Positions 1-9,308 of a stretch of DNA of 64,000 nucleotides are shown one piece after another. Position numbers and translations under genes: made by a program. Within the stretch, counting starts at the first letter, position 1. Each line of letters starts with the position of its first letter. The stretch comes from Leptolyngbya sp. SIO1E4. GTDB taxonomy: Bacteria; Cyanobacteriota; Cyanobacteriia; Phormidesmidales; Phormidesmidaceae. Under the pieces are notes generated by a model. It did not search any database. It saw only the letters and a program-made list of their open reading frames with translations, and was not told where the DNA came from. The stretch spans positions 1,984,001 to 2,048,000 of the forward strand of contig JAAHFU020000001.1 in assembly GCA_010672825.2 (NCBI GenBank), read 5' to 3'.

Positions 1-2
1 TT

Positions 3-2447
3 AAGGCCGGATACCGATTTGGGGACTTAGCCTTAAAAGTGTTAGATCGCTTCGATGCCCGTGCGATCGAAGCCAAAACCCTTTTAGTGGTCAACGCCTT
101 TGTGCGCCACTGGAAGGAACCCCTCAAAAATACGCTACCCGCGTTTCAATCTGCCTTTCAAGTGGGCTGTGAAACCGGAGATACCGAATATGCCTCATTT
201 GCAGTGCAGCTAGCCGTCATGCATGGCTTCTATAGCGGTCAAGACCTGGCTGCCTTGGAAGAACAGGCTGTGACGCAAGTCGAAGCGGTACAAAAATTTA
301 AGAAGCAGCCCATCGTAGAACTGATTCAGATTCATTGCCAGGCGATCGCCAATCTGCGGAGCCAAAATCACAATCCTCGCCAGCTCAGCGGGAAACTCTA
401 TGATGCTCCTGCCATGTTGCCGGGATATCTGGAGGGCAACTACCGCACTGCAGTGTTCTACATCTATTCCCACTGTGTCTCGCTGAACTATTGGTTCGAA
501 GATTATGCCGCCGCCGTTGACTATGGTGAGCAGGCCATCCCGTTCTTGGATTCTGTGATTGCCTTGTTCGTGGTGCCCGCATTTTACTTCTACGATGCCC
601 TGGCTTGTTTAGCCCTCGCGGATGAGGTCGCTGATCTGCAGCGGCAAACGGACTTAGTGCAGCGGGCTAAGAACACTCGCAAGCAGTTCCAGCGATGGGC
701 CAAGGCAGCGCCAGCCAACCATGGCCATAAGCTGGCTTTAATTCAGGCAGAAATCTATCGACGTCAGGGAGAAACAGCTCTGGCCAGCAGTGCCTACGAC
801 CGCGCTATTGATCTGGCCTTAGCGAACGATTATGGACACGAAGCCGCCTTAGCCAATGAACTCGCAGCCAAGTTCTATCTGAAGCAAAAACGCCCGAAGG
901 TGGCGTCGGTGTATTTGCAGGATGCTCACTATCTCTATGCCCAGTGGGGAGCCACCGCCAAAGTCCAAGCTTTAGAAGATACCCATCCTCAGCTTCGCCG
1001 TCGGGAATCGAATCTCGGCACCCTATCAACCCTCTCGGCGAGTACCACCAGCACGTTACCGTCGCTCTTTACCACCAGTGGTCATCAGGATGACACCCTA
1101 GATTTGGCCACAGTGGTCAAAGCCTCTCAAACCCTCTCGCAAGAAATCCAGCTAGATCGGCTGCTGTCTAACTTGATGCGGCTATTGATTGAAAATGCTG
1201 GTGCCCAGCGGGGATTTTTGCTCCTAGAAACTGACCAAAAACTGTGGGTCGAGGCCCAGTGGAATGTAGATCAAGAAACCGTTGAGGTGTTGGAATCCCT
1301 CGACTTAGAAAGCTGTGACATGCTGTCTCCCGCGATCGTCAACTATGTCGCTCGAACCCAGTCGAGCGTGGTGCTCAGCGATGCGACAGCAGATGGCGGC
1401 TTCATTCAAGATGCCTATATTCGCCAGCACCAACCCCGCTCTGTGCTCTGCGCCCCTTTAATCAACCAAGGAAAACTGGCAGGCATTGTCTATTTAGAAA
1501 ATAACCGCACAACGGGAGCCTTTACGGCAGATCGGCTAGAGCTGCTCAACTTGCTCTCGGCACAAGCCGCAATTTCCATTGAAAATGCTCGCCTCTACAC
1601 TAACCTTGCAACCCTGAACCAAGAGTTGATTACCCTCAACAAGTCTTATGAGCGCTTTGTGCCGCGTCAGTTTCTCAAGCTGTTGGGCAAAGACAGCATT
1701 ACAGAAGTAGAACTGGGAGATAACGTCAAACAGGATATGTCGGTTTTGTTTTCGGACATTCGAGATTTCACCAGCCTTTCGGAAAGAATGTCCCCAGAAG
1801 ATAACTTTCGACTTATCAATGCGTTTCTCTCTCGCATGGATACCGTCATTGCTGAGCACAATGGCTTTATCGATAAATATATTGGGGATGCCCTGATGGC
1901 CCTCTTTAGTGGCCCTGCCGATGATGCAGTTCAGGCGGGCATCGACATGCTCGAGACATTGAAGACCTACAACCGCAAGCGCATTAAAGCCAACTATCAG
2001 CCCTTGCGCGTTGGCATTGGCATTAATACAGGGTCGCTCATGTTGGGGACTGTGGGTGGACGCAACCGCATGGACAGCACGGTGATTAGTGATGCTGTGA
2101 ACTTAGCCGCTCGCATGGAGGGGCTGACGAAATTTTATGGGGCTCCACTCTTAATTGCTGAAAATACGTTTAAGCGGTTGAGGAACTATAACCGGTACTA
2201 TTTCCGGGTTATCGATCGCGTCAAAGTCAAAGGTAAATCGGTCCCGGTCACGGTCTATGAAGTTTTTAATCACGAAGAACCGGCCCTACGGGATGCCAAA
2301 ATGCGCACGAAGATGACGTTTGAAGAAGGGCTTTTGCTCTACAACAATCAGCGCTTTGCCGAAGCTTATCGGTGTTTTGATGAGTGTTTTGCCTATAATC
2401 CAGACGATCTGATCTCTCTGAACTATGCCCAGCGATCGCGGCGATAA
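3..2447 (+). CDS. Multi-domain sensor with GAF and class III adenylate/guanylate cyclase domains (5' truncated by window)
   Basis: The frame is open to the window edge, so the N-terminus is missing; 814 residues are visible. The first ~340 residues are all-helical, like the linker that follows the kinase/AAA part of cyanobacterial multi-sensor proteins (inference). A GAF domain covers about residues 365-525, followed by a short coiled coil near 535-560. A class III nucleotide cyclase domain covers about 575-745. Its metal-binding aspartates are seen in FSDIRDF (near 583) and YIGDAL (near 627), and the motif DSTVISDAVNLAARM follows. The C-terminal ~60 residues look like one TPR-type helical hairpin. 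It probably makes cAMP in response to a GAF-sensed signal; the substrate cannot be fixed from sequence. A single cNMP-binding protein lies at 21250-21618, but no link is shown. Confidence 0.88.
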   Translation, partial: KAGYRFGDLALKVLDRFDARAIEAKTLLVVNAFVRHWKEPLKNTLPAFQSAFQVGCETGDTEYASFAVQLAVMHGFYSGQDLAALEEQAVTQVEAVQKFKKQPIVELIQIHCQAIANLRSQNHNPRQLSGKLYDAPAMLPGYLEGNYRTAVFYIYSHCVSLNYWFEDYAAAVDYGEQAIPFLDSVIALFVVPAFYFYDALACLALADEVADLQRQTDLVQRAKNTRKQFQRWAKAAPANHGHKLALIQAEIYRRQGETALASSAYDRAIDLALANDYGHEAALANELAAKFYLKQKRPKVASVYLQDAHYLYAQWGATAKVQALEDTHPQLRRRESNLGTLSTLSASTTSTLPSLFTTSGHQDDTLDLATVVKASQTLSQEIQLDRLLSNLMRLLIENAGAQRGFLLLETDQKLWVEAQWNVDQETVEVLESLDLESCDMLSPAIVNYVARTQSSVVLSDATADGGFIQDAYIRQHQPRSVLCAPLINQGKLAGIVYLENNRTTGAFTADRLELLNLLSAQAAISIENARLYTNLATLNQELITLNKSYERFVPRQFLKLLGKDSITEVELGDNVKQDMSVLFSDIRDFTSLSERMSPEDNFRLINAFLSRMDTVIAEHNGFIDKYIGDALMALFSGPADDAVQAGIDMLETLKTYNRKRIKANYQPLRVGIGINTGSLMLGTVGGRNRMDSTVISDAVNLAARMEGLTKFYGAPLLIAENTFKRLRNYNRYYFRVIDRVKVKGKSVPVTVYEVFNHEEPALRDAKMRTKMTFEEGLLLYNNQRFAEAYRCFDECFAYNPDDLISLNYAQRSRR

Positions 2448-2472
2448 CGCTAACACTGGTTAAGCCTCGACG

Positions 2473-2524
2473 ATACCCTAGACCCCAGGCCCTAAACCCT
2501 AGACCCTATCTTCACCGAGATGCC
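2473..2524. repeat. CCCTA-rich dispersed intergenic repeat, copy a
   Basis: Runs of CCCTAGACCCC, CCCTAAACCC and TAGACCCTATCTTCACC lie between two convergent genes. Related copies occur at 23458-23490, 51022-51120 and 53579-53660, sharing the order CCTAGACCCC, CCCTA, ACCCTGCCTTCACC and ATGTACTGG in whole or part. The function is unknown; it is probably a small mobile or REP-like repeat. Confidence 0.6.
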
Positions 2525-2557
2525 CGGGTCTCAACCGAAAACCCCGATAAAAAGCCA

Positions 2558-3583
2558 CTAATATCGGATGCGAGGGTCAATATAAGCATTGAGAACATCG
2601 ATCGCAATGCTGACAATCACCACAATCATCGAGAAAAAGACCATTAACCCCTGAACAACCGGATAATCACGCTGGGTAATTGCCTCATACAGTCGATTGG
2701 CAAGCCCTGGCCAAGAAAACGTCACCTCTGTCAAAACAGCGCCGCCCAGCAGAGAGGCAAACGTCAATCCCAAAACCGTTACGACAGGGATGAGGGCATT
2801 CTTGAGAGCGTGGGCCAGCACAATGCGCACTTCTGGGATGCCCCTTGCCCTGGCAGCCTCTACATAATCGGCGCGCAGAGTCTGCTTCAGGTTGACCCGC
2901 ACGATACGCTCAAATACACCACTGATCAAAATGCCCAGGGTCATACTAGGCAACGCCAGATGGTGCACCGTCGTCACAAAGAGATCCAGGCGCCCCATCA
3001 ACAGGCTATCGAGCAGATATAACCCAGTCGGGCCTGCCGGAGGTGTGATGCTCAAGGGAAACCGCGTGCCAATGGGAAACCACCGCAATTGAACCGCAAA
3101 CAGCAGCTGTAACAGCATGCCAAACCAATACATCGGCACCGCATAGGTCACGATGCCAAATAACCGGCCCCCAGCATCCAAAGGGGAATTGGGACGAGAC
3201 GCCGCGATCGCCCCCACACTCATGCCGACCCCAGCCGCCACTAATAAACCACACAACGTTAATTCCACTGTGGCCGGAAAGTGATCACCAATGATCTCCC
3301 AAACCGTGTTGCCTTGGCTAGCAATAGACGTTCCCAAGTCAAAAGACAGCAGATTGCCTAAATAGCGCAGATACTGAACAATCAGGGGGGCTCCTAACCC
3401 CAGCTGTTCTCGCAGGTTATCCTTAGCCGCGTCCGGCGCGCGGGGGCCGAGTAGTGCATCAATCGGATCTCCAGGAGTAGCCCTTAGTAACAGAAAAACG
3501 ACTGTGGTAATCGTCCAAATCATCAGAGGAGCCAGCAACAGCCGGGTCATGATGTAATAGCGCAGGGCGTTAGAACGAGCCAT
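2558..3583 (-). CDS. ABC transporter permease, DppB/OppB family (peptide or nickel type)
   Basis: This is an inner-membrane permease of the dipeptide/oligopeptide importer type. About six membrane segments are visible, starting with LLLAPLMIWTITTVVFLLL, followed by the family-typical GDPIDALLGPRAP stretch. The conserved EAA loop that docks to the ATPase is present as ARARGIPEVRIVLAHALKNALIP. The end DVLNAYIDPRIRY is typical of the family. Translation is placed at the ATG at 3583, giving 341 residues, the usual length; in-frame starts further upstream (3598, 3703) would add an unlikely polar extension and none has a strong Shine-Dalgarno. No partner permease, ATPase or binding protein lies next to it, so the rest of the transporter is encoded elsewhere. 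The substrate is not predictable. Confidence 0.9.
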   Translation of the reverse strand: MARSNALRYYIMTRLLLAPLMIWTITTVVFLLLRATPGDPIDALLGPRAPDAAKDNLREQLGLGAPLIVQYLRYLGNLLSFDLGTSIASQGNTVWEIIGDHFPATVELTLCGLLVAAGVGMSVGAIAASRPNSPLDAGGRLFGIVTYAVPMYWFGMLLQLLFAVQLRWFPIGTRFPLSITPPAGPTGLYLLDSLLMGRLDLFVTTVHHLALPSMTLGILISGVFERIVRVNLKQTLRADYVEAARARGIPEVRIVLAHALKNALIPVVTVLGLTFASLLGGAVLTEVTFSWPGLANRLYEAITQRDYPVVQGLMVFFSMIVVIVSIAIDVLNAYIDPRIRY

Positions 3584-3949
3584 CGAGATCCCAGACATGA
3601 ATGAGACGTCACAAGAATCCACCATACAGCGAAAGCTTGAATGGCACAGCCTCCATATCGCAGCTAAACTGTCGCTAAACTGTGGATAGCTTGGATCCTT
3701 CACGTTTGAACCCCCTCAGATGCCCTCCCCAAATTTTGGAGATCCAGGAAGGTGCATTCCAAGCGGTCTTGACGCTGCATTGAGGTTGCGTAAAAACCAG
3801 GCTAAATGGTATCAAGGAGGCCTAATAAACTCAGTCTTGTGTAGATATCCGGAACTTCAAACTGCTGTTCTAAGCTGTCGTCGCCTTTCATCCAGCCCGT
3901 TTTCGGAGCTTGAGAACAGTTGCTTTTGCAAATACCCACAGACTATTAG
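3584..3949. other. Intergenic region between divergent genes
   Basis: The 5' sides of the ABC permease (minus) and the ComFB-like gene (plus) face each other here, so promoters for both are expected. I see no convincing gene. The 83-residue open frame at 3720-3971 runs into the next gene in another frame and has no recognisable content. Confidence 0.4.
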
Positions 3950-3958
3950 GTGCATTTT

Positions 3959-4570
3959 ATGGAAGAGTTGAGCCTGCCCACTGAACAGCGCAGTTATCTC
4001 AATGTTATGGAAACCTTAGTTGTCCAAGAAGCCGGGCAACAGCTAGAGCAGCTTCCTGCCAAAACACGCCAGCATATCAAACTCGAAGAAGTCATTACCT
4101 ACGCTCTCAATCGTCTTCCTACGCTGTATGCCTGCAGCCAGAAAGGTTTGCAACATCAACATCAGCTCGCGGAGCATAATCTTCAGCACAAAATTGAAGA
4201 TACCGTTCGTCAGGCAATCTCTGCAGTGCAGGTGGACCCCATCCGCCTTTCAAAACCCCTCCAGATGGGTCAGGATAAAGATGCTGAGGCCGTTTTACAG
4301 GCACTCCGAGTGTTCTTGAAAGTGCCTGATTTAGACTGGGCAACAGCGCTTAAGCAGGTCAATGCCCTCAAGCAACGGTCCCAAGGCGCGCGGCAAAGAA
4401 AGGCCGGCCATCGCCCCCAGACCTGGCAACCCGATGCCCATGGCAGCGAAGTCGCTTGGACTCCTCGCCATCGTCAACCCGAAACCGGTTCTGGCCAGCC
4501 TCCATCGAACCCACCAGAGTCTGAGTCGAAGCCTCAAACCGGGTGGGATGATGCCCGTTATCGTTTGTAA
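3959..4570 (+). CDS. ComFB-family protein (late competence development / cyclic-nucleotide minireceptor family)
   Basis: Residues ~12-70 match the ComFB family core: N-V-M-E-x-L-V near the start, then [20 protein letters not shown] (residues ~41-60). Cyanobacterial ComFB-type proteins have been reported to bind cyclic (di)nucleotides and to affect natural competence and cell size (established for the family). This protein is 203 residues long; its last ~65 residues are an unstructured, Pro/Ser/Arg-rich tail. The ATG at 3959 is preferred over the GTG three codons earlier because the family starts just before the NVME motif; the Shine-Dalgarno is weak either way. It is followed at 41 bp by menB in the same direction, but a functional link is not implied. 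The effector bound by this copy is unknown. Confidence 0.8.
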   Translation: MEELSLPTEQRSYLNVMETLVVQEAGQQLEQLPAKTRQHIKLEEVITYALNRLPTLYACSQKGLQHQHQLAEHNLQHKIEDTVRQAISAVQVDPIRLSKPLQMGQDKDAEAVLQALRVFLKVPDLDWATALKQVNALKQRSQGARQRKAGHRPQTWQPDAHGSEVAWTPRHRQPETGSGQPPSNPPESESKPQTGWDDARYRL

Positions 4571-4611
4571 TCGACTCTAAGCTAGTCCATGACATCATTT
4601 CATCAAGTGAC

Positions 4612-5445
4612 ATGGATATACAGTGGCAAGTCGTCAAAGCTTATGAGGACATTCTGTACCACAAGGCTGATGGGATTGCAAAAATCACCATCAATCGCCC
4701 CCACAAACGCAATGCCTTTCGGCCCAAAACCGTTGTAGAGCTATACGACGCATTCACAGACGCACGAGAAGATACCCAGGTGGGGGTCGTGCTACTGACC
4801 GGTACAGGCCCCCACACCGATGGGAAATACGCATTCTGCGCGGGTGGCGATCAGAGTGTCAGGGGTAAGGGGGGCTATGTCGATGAGGCAGGAATGCCTC
4901 GGCTCAATGTGCTTGACCTACAGCGATTGATTCGCTCGATGCCCAAAGTTGTGATGGCATTAGTGGCTGGCTACGCGATTGGAGGGGGTCATGTATTACA
5001 CGTGATGTGTGATCTCACGATCGCCGCCGATAATGCCATTTTTGGGCAAACTGGCCCTAAGGTTGGCAGCTTTGATGGCGGGTTTGGGGCGAGTTACCTT
5101 GCTCGGATAGTCGGTCAAAAAAAAGCGCGGGAGATTTGGTTTCTCTGCCGTCAATACAGTGCCCAAGAAGCTTTGGAAATGGGGTTGGTGAATGCTGTAG
5201 TCCCGGTAGAGTCCTTGGAAGCAGAAGGGGTAAAGTGGGCCCAGGAAGTGTTAGCCAAGAGCCCGATCGCAATTCGCTGCTTAAAAGCTGCATTCAACGC
5301 CGACTGCGATGGGCAAGCAGGCTTACAAGAGCTCGCAGGTAATGCAACGCTGCTGTACTACATGACAGAAGAAGGAGCCGAAGGTAAACAGGCCTTCTTA
5401 GAGAAGCGATCGCCTGACTTCCGGCAATATCCCTGGCTGCCCTAG
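4612..5445 (+). CDS. menB: 1,4-dihydroxy-2-naphthoyl-CoA synthase
   Basis: This is a crotonase-fold enzyme that closes the second ring of o-succinylbenzoyl-CoA in phylloquinone synthesis, needed for photosystem I in cyanobacteria. The 277 residues match the family length. Hallmarks are [17 protein letters not shown] (residues ~24-40), the oxyanion-hole region [17 protein letters not shown] (~79-95), [20 protein letters not shown] (~121-140) and the MenB-specific [20 protein letters not shown] segment. The C-terminus, [11 protein letters not shown], is also family-typical. Other men genes are not in the window, which is common because they are scattered in cyanobacteria. Confidence 0.97.
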   Translation: MDIQWQVVKAYEDILYHKADGIAKITINRPHKRNAFRPKTVVELYDAFTDAREDTQVGVVLLTGTGPHTDGKYAFCAGGDQSVRGKGGYVDEAGMPRLNVLDLQRLIRSMPKVVMALVAGYAIGGGHVLHVMCDLTIAADNAIFGQTGPKVGSFDGGFGASYLARIVGQKKAREIWFLCRQYSAQEALEMGLVNAVVPVESLEAEGVKWAQEVLAKSPIAIRCLKAAFNADCDGQAGLQELAGNATLLYYMTEEGAEGKQAFLEKRSPDFRQYPWLP

Positions 5446-5481
5446 CGCCGCTAACGCCAGTCTTCAAGTAATAGCAGTCTT

Positions 5482-5511
5482 CAAGCCCACCTTCTGCAGA
5501 GGGTGGGCTTG
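5482..5511. terminator. Hairpin between convergent genes, possible terminator
   Basis: The arms CAAGCCCACC and GGTGGGCTTG pair perfectly over 10 bp around a 10-nt loop, 36 bp after menB and before the stop of the convergent Cys-rich gene. There is no U-tract on either side, so it may act as an mRNA-stabilising hairpin rather than an intrinsic terminator. Confidence 0.4.
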
Positions 5512-5554
5512 AGAAAGGGCAGGCACCTGCTCAAGAGACCGAGGAGGGACAGGA

Positions 5555-5821
5555 TTAGGAATGCCTAGTGCCTAGCTCCGCTAAGCAGGCACTTTCTGCG
5601 ATCGCAACTTCTCGATGCGGCAACACCAAACCTTCAGACCACACCGGAAGTTGGGTCACCGTACTCATCGACTCCATAAACACGGGAGCCGCTAAAGAAC
5701 AGGCAGACCATTTACCCTGGACAGGCACATTAAGTTGGCCACAATGCCCACCGCGTCGTCCTTCTAAGGTGTAGTAACGGCAGCGCTGACAGCATGAGAT
5801 ACCAAACTGAGTTGCGTCCAT
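5555..5821 (-). CDS. Small Cys-rich conserved cyanobacterial protein, function unknown
   Basis: An 88-residue soluble protein with five cysteines. The first four lie in the block ISCCQRCRYYTLEGRRGGHC (residues 8-27), followed by QLNVPVQGKWSACSLAAPVF. The spacing suggests a metal-binding or redox site. I recognise this as a small family conserved among cyanobacteria without assigned function. The C-terminal half is hydrophilic and variable. The ATG at 5821 is the first methionine and gives the whole conserved block. It stands alone on the minus strand between convergent menB and the DUF721 gene. Confidence 0.75.
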   Translation of the reverse strand: MDATQFGISCCQRCRYYTLEGRRGGHCGQLNVPVQGKWSACSLAAPVFMESMSTVTQLPVWSEGLVLPHREVAIAESACLAELGTRHS

Positions 5822-6026
5822 GGGGATATTTCCAGTTAATAGGCTATCCCCATTGTCACTAGCACCATTTTCTCCTTCCTAAGGATAAAAACCCAGCAGT
5901 CTCAATGCTGCCAGCGATTTCATTCCACGAACCGGCTGGCGAATTTTTTATATTCTCTTCATGATTTCTTTAAAAATATATAGGCGGTCTGTTTTGGAGA
6001 GAAACTCTTCTCTAATCTTCCCTACC

Positions 6027-6290
6027 CTATTGGGGATCGTTTAGATCATGGAGGGAAACTATATCAAAAACAGCAATAAACTCTCTTCTTGTCTGTAGCT
6101 GATTGATCAAAGCGAGGATCCTTTGATTTTTATTCGGTTCAAAAAAGGGTCGTGATCCCACATTTCTGAGCCGCAGTTCTCTAACACAGTAGATCGCTGC
6201 GCGCCCATAGTCTGCCTGCATTAATCTATCGGCTCCATCGCTGCCTATTTCATAGAAAAACACGGGGCCATGGGGGCTGATCGCAGACAT
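6027..6290 (-). CDS. Hypothetical small protein, possibly translationally coupled to the DUF721 gene
   Basis: An 87-residue frame that begins at an ATG overlapping the stop of the upstream DUF721 gene (TAATG, 6288-6292). The longer frame reaching back to 6434 lies wholly inside the DUF721 gene and is a shadow. The protein has a globular look (start MSAISPHGPVFFYEIGSDG, later CVRELRLRNVG and EFIAVFDIVSL) and no membrane segment. I do not recognise the family. The overlap and composition argue for a real gene, but homologues would be needed to be sure. Confidence 0.45.
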   Translation of the reverse strand: MSAISPHGPVFFYEIGSDGADRLMQADYGRAAIYCVRELRLRNVGSRPFFEPNKNQRILALINQLQTRREFIAVFDIVSLHDLNDPQ

Positions 6291-6850
6291 TATTTGGCGG
6301 TTGAAGTTTGCCAGTGGTGGGTCATACAAATGGCGCAGGCGGGCCAACGCTGAAGTTCTTGGGTCGGGCAAGGGCGCTGGCATTCTGGACAAAGACTTTG
6401 ATCGGCTAACTGCCGCTGCAGCCGTTGTGACCACCCGTGAAAAGCATCATCTGCCGTGTTTGGAGACAGGGTTGCCTGGCGCTGGGGCACTTGAGCCCAA
6501 CTCGGATGTTCGCGCAGCTGTGGGGAAGCCAGAGGGCGAGAACGCTGTGTAGTTTGCCGCCAGCGAGCGGTGGCGAAACGCAATTCCTGAATTTCAGTCA
6601 CAGTTGCCGGAATTTGCCGATGTAGCTTTTCTAAAATCCTGCATCGTTCAAATGTCAGGGTTTGTGCCCAAGCTGCGCTAGAAACCGAAACGTGCAAGAT
6701 GCCCCTCTGAACCTGATGAGGCCAACTGTGTTGAGCCACAGCAGTTCCTACAAGTTGTGGCCAGAGGGTCAAAAGCTGGCGAAACGAAGCAGACGCCTGC
6801 CAGCGAGGCGAGCGCTCTAGCTGCTGCATTAACGTTTGTAAGGATTGCAT
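6290..6850 (-). CDS. DUF721 (DciA-like) domain protein with C-terminal zinc ribbon
   Basis: 186 residues. The N-terminal ~95 residues match the DUF721 family: a helix with a W-Q/F-R-Q-L pattern, the segment WPQLVGTAVAQHSWP (residues ~30-44), then LHVSVSSAAWAQTLTFERCRIL typical of the KH-like fold. The family includes DciA, which helps load the replicative helicase in many bacteria (established for DciA; inference for this protein). The cyanobacterial form shown here adds a C-terminal CPECQRPCPTQELQRW...CAIC cluster, a likely zinc ribbon (residues ~152-174). The stop codon overlaps the start of the 87-residue frame downstream. Confidence 0.8.
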   Translation of the reverse strand: MQSLQTLMQQLERSPRWQASASFRQLLTLWPQLVGTAVAQHSWPHQVQRGILHVSVSSAAWAQTLTFERCRILEKLHRQIPATVTEIQELRFATARWRQTTQRSRPLASPQLREHPSWAQVPQRQATLSPNTADDAFHGWSQRLQRQLADQSLCPECQRPCPTQELQRWPACAICMTHHWQTSTAK

Positions 6851-7080
6851 GAGGATTCTGGGTCAAGCCAGCAATTTTACAAAGACTATCTTTTAGATTA
6901 AACGCTGATAATTGCTCATTTTTCCGCAGACCTTGCTATAACTAGATGCGAGTTGACGGGAAGCAAAGCAAATCAGCGCAGGTACTGAGTGCTTGTGCTC
7001 TGAATGATGCTTTGACCTGACTAATTTCAACACCCGATATTTCAACGGTTGTATTGGCGTCTTAACGAGAAGATATCCCC

Positions 7081-8463
7081 ATGAACCCCTCAACTGCCCC
7101 CCAGCAGGCACACCCTTCACCTACTCATGCCGGTGCTCTCTTGGATAGTCTGCAACCAGTGCTACGGAACACCCTCAGCAGCCTGAACGTTCAGCTAGAG
7201 CATGAGCTAGCCCGTTATCGCTATGCCAAACGAGGGGAAGCGCAGCCCGCACCCCCCCCTCAATTACGACCTCGGCGTCGCCCGTTAGAGCTGATGGGGG
7301 GGCGCGCTCAAGCCAGCCCTCAAGCCCACCCTCAACCGGCTCCGCGCCCTGCTGTCACACCGCCTCCACCGCCCCCGAACCCCCGGATACAGCGAGAAAC
7401 CCAGACCCCACCTGCATCTGTAACCCCGCCTGTTGGTGGAGCGATCGCCCCTGCAGCCAGTGCATCGACACCCGCGTCAGAGGTTGCGGCCCTGAGAAGT
7501 GCCCTCGTGCGTCAGCCAGAACCCTCCTCAGAAGAATATATGGCCTCTTCTGAAGCCTTGTTGGAGAGCTTCGCCCAGCCCTATGGGGGGCAAGCGCCGG
7601 AGACAGAGGTTCATCCCCCCGAGCCCAATTGGACAGAACGCTTCAATACGCCGCTGGGCTTAGGGGCACTCATCCTTTTACTGGTTGCCAGTGCCGGGTT
7701 TGGCTTTGTCTTAGTCAACCCTGCTGCAGTGAGGCATTTAGTGGACCGTACGCCCCTTGCTCGCGTATGGCCGGCTCCCTCTGATGAAACGAGCGAGGGG
7801 GATGCAACGGTGGCTGCCTCCGGTGAAACCGATCCTGCAGCACCATCAGACGGCAAGCCGCTCAATCCTTTGAGTCCTGATTTATCTCAGCAAGAATTTA
7901 CAGACTTAGATTTTAATAGCCTCAGCAATTTGCCCTCCGGGGCTACGCAGGCAGATCGAGAGGCCCTGGCTCCCAACCCTGAAGCACCCGAGCCCGCGCA
8001 ACCCTCACCCGCCAACAACAATACAGCCAGCGCACCGACAGCAACGAGCCCGGCGACGAGCCCAATTCCAAGCACAGCAGTGCCAGTCACGACGGCACCG
8101 CGACCCACCCCTTCTACGGCAGCCCCCCCCGCCAGCACTGCCCCGACCCCGGCACCAGCCGCGAGTCAACCGGCTCCGCCGTCAGCGCCATCCCCAGAAC
8201 CGGCTACTCAAGCAGCACCGCCAACAGCGGCAACTGTTAATGAGGCAAGCGGCCTACCCGCTAGCCCTTATTACGTTGTGACTGATTACACAGGGGATCC
8301 CTCATTATCAGCAGCTCGCGAAGTGGTTGAAGATGCCTACTTACGTAACTTTGATGATGGCAGCTTTATTCAGATGGGAGCCTTCAGTAGCGAAGATACC
8401 GCGGCAGCGCTCGTCGAAGAATTAGAGAATCAAGGTATTAATGCCCAGGTATATAACCCCTAA
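7081..8463 (+). CDS. SPOR-domain, proline-rich single-pass membrane protein
   Basis: A 460-residue protein with a cytoplasmic Pro/Ala-rich N-terminus (~1-180), one membrane segment near 193-213 (GLGALILLLVASAGFGFVLV), a long Pro/Ser/Thr/Ala-rich periplasmic linker (~220-390) and a C-terminal SPOR-like domain (~395-460). The latter includes GSFIQMGAFSSEDTAAALVE, the canonical start of the second half of the fold. SPOR domains bind denuded peptidoglycan at division sites (established), so a role in the divisome or cell wall is likely. GAGAAG lies upstream of the ATG at 7081. The low-complexity linker explains the long open frames on the opposite strand. Confidence 0.85.
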   Translation: MNPSTAPQQAHPSPTHAGALLDSLQPVLRNTLSSLNVQLEHELARYRYAKRGEAQPAPPPQLRPRRRPLELMGGRAQASPQAHPQPAPRPAVTPPPPPPNPRIQRETQTPPASVTPPVGGAIAPAASASTPASEVAALRSALVRQPEPSSEEYMASSEALLESFAQPYGGQAPETEVHPPEPNWTERFNTPLGLGALILLLVASAGFGFVLVNPAAVRHLVDRTPLARVWPAPSDETSEGDATVAASGETDPAAPSDGKPLNPLSPDLSQQEFTDLDFNSLSNLPSGATQADREALAPNPEAPEPAQPSPANNNTASAPTATSPATSPIPSTAVPVTTAPRPTPSTAAPPASTAPTPAPAASQPAPPSAPSPEPATQAAPPTAATVNEASGLPASPYYVVTDYTGDPSLSAAREVVEDAYLRNFDDGSFIQMGAFSSEDTAAALVEELENQGINAQVYNP

Positions 8464-8495
8464 GGGTGGACACTGCTAGACTCTTACGCTTTGCC

Positions 8496-9308
8496 TTAAT
8501 TCCAGGTGAGCTGGGCTGCAGCGTTGAAGAAGCGACGCTGTAATCCAGTTGTGATTAAGACTGACGCTAAGAGATCTGAAAAGGCCAACATCAGCATAAT
8601 CAGCATTTGGTACAAGGCCGCATTCTGAGGATTCTCATTGGCAAGCAGTTGCCCTGTAATAATCCCCGGTAGCTTCACAACGCCGACCACCATCATGGAA
8701 TTCAGGGTTGGAATTAATCCAGCTTTAATGGCTTCTCGACGATATTCTGCGATCGCCTGGGCAGGCGTTGCGCCTAAATTCAGGTGCGTCTCAATCTCAA
8801 CCTGATAGCGCTTAAGGCTGCTGACTAAGCGATCGCCAGCAATAGAGGCAGCACTCATGGCATTTCCCAACACAATCCCCGTGAGCGGAATCACATACTG
8901 AGGGTCGTACCAAACGGCAGGGCGGACAACCACTCCCAGCGTATAGATGAGGGTGATAGCAGTACTCGTGAATAAAACGCCTCCGACTAACGGGAACACT
9001 CGTTTCAGCTGTTTGCCAATGCGGTTGCGGGCAACCATCGTAGCCACTAAGAGCATCACAAGCAGCACCGCCAACACACTCCATGGGGTCCGCCAAGCAA
9101 AAACCACCGCTAACACATAGCCCACAGCCAATAGCTGGAAAACGGTTCGGGCAGTGGCCATAACGAGGGTCCACTCCAATCCCAAGCGCTGCCATCGCAC
9201 CAGGGCGATCGCCCCCACAATCAGGCCTAACGCCAACCCCAGTTGTACAAGTCCCAGCTCAATCACTGTTTTGCCGATTCCCCCAATCAACGCAGCGAGT
9301 CTCTTCAA
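8496..9308 (-). CDS. ABC transporter permease, FetB/YbbM (UPF0014) family
   Basis: A 270-residue protein with about seven membrane segments. Family signatures include GLALGLIVGAIALVRWQRLG (~residues 25-44), the stretch TARTVFQLLAVGYVLAV, the NAMSAASIAGDRL motif (~149-161), the conserved cytosolic helix ATPAQAIAEYRREAIKAGLI, and MMVVGVVKLPGIITGQLL. E. coli FetB with FetA exports iron; the role here is inferred only. No ATPase partner is adjacent. The annotated start is a TTG at 9308; a GTG at 9266 would give a shorter protein closer to many relatives, so the N-terminus is uncertain. Confidence 0.85.
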   Translation of the reverse strand: MKRLAALIGGIGKTVIELGLVQLGLALGLIVGAIALVRWQRLGLEWTLVMATARTVFQLLAVGYVLAVVFAWRTPWSVLAVLLVMLLVATMVARNRIGKQLKRVFPLVGGVLFTSTAITLIYTLGVVVRPAVWYDPQYVIPLTGIVLGNAMSAASIAGDRLVSSLKRYQVEIETHLNLGATPAQAIAEYRREAIKAGLIPTLNSMMVVGVVKLPGIITGQLLANENPQNAALYQMLIMLMLAFSDLLASVLITTGLQRRFFNAAAQLTWN

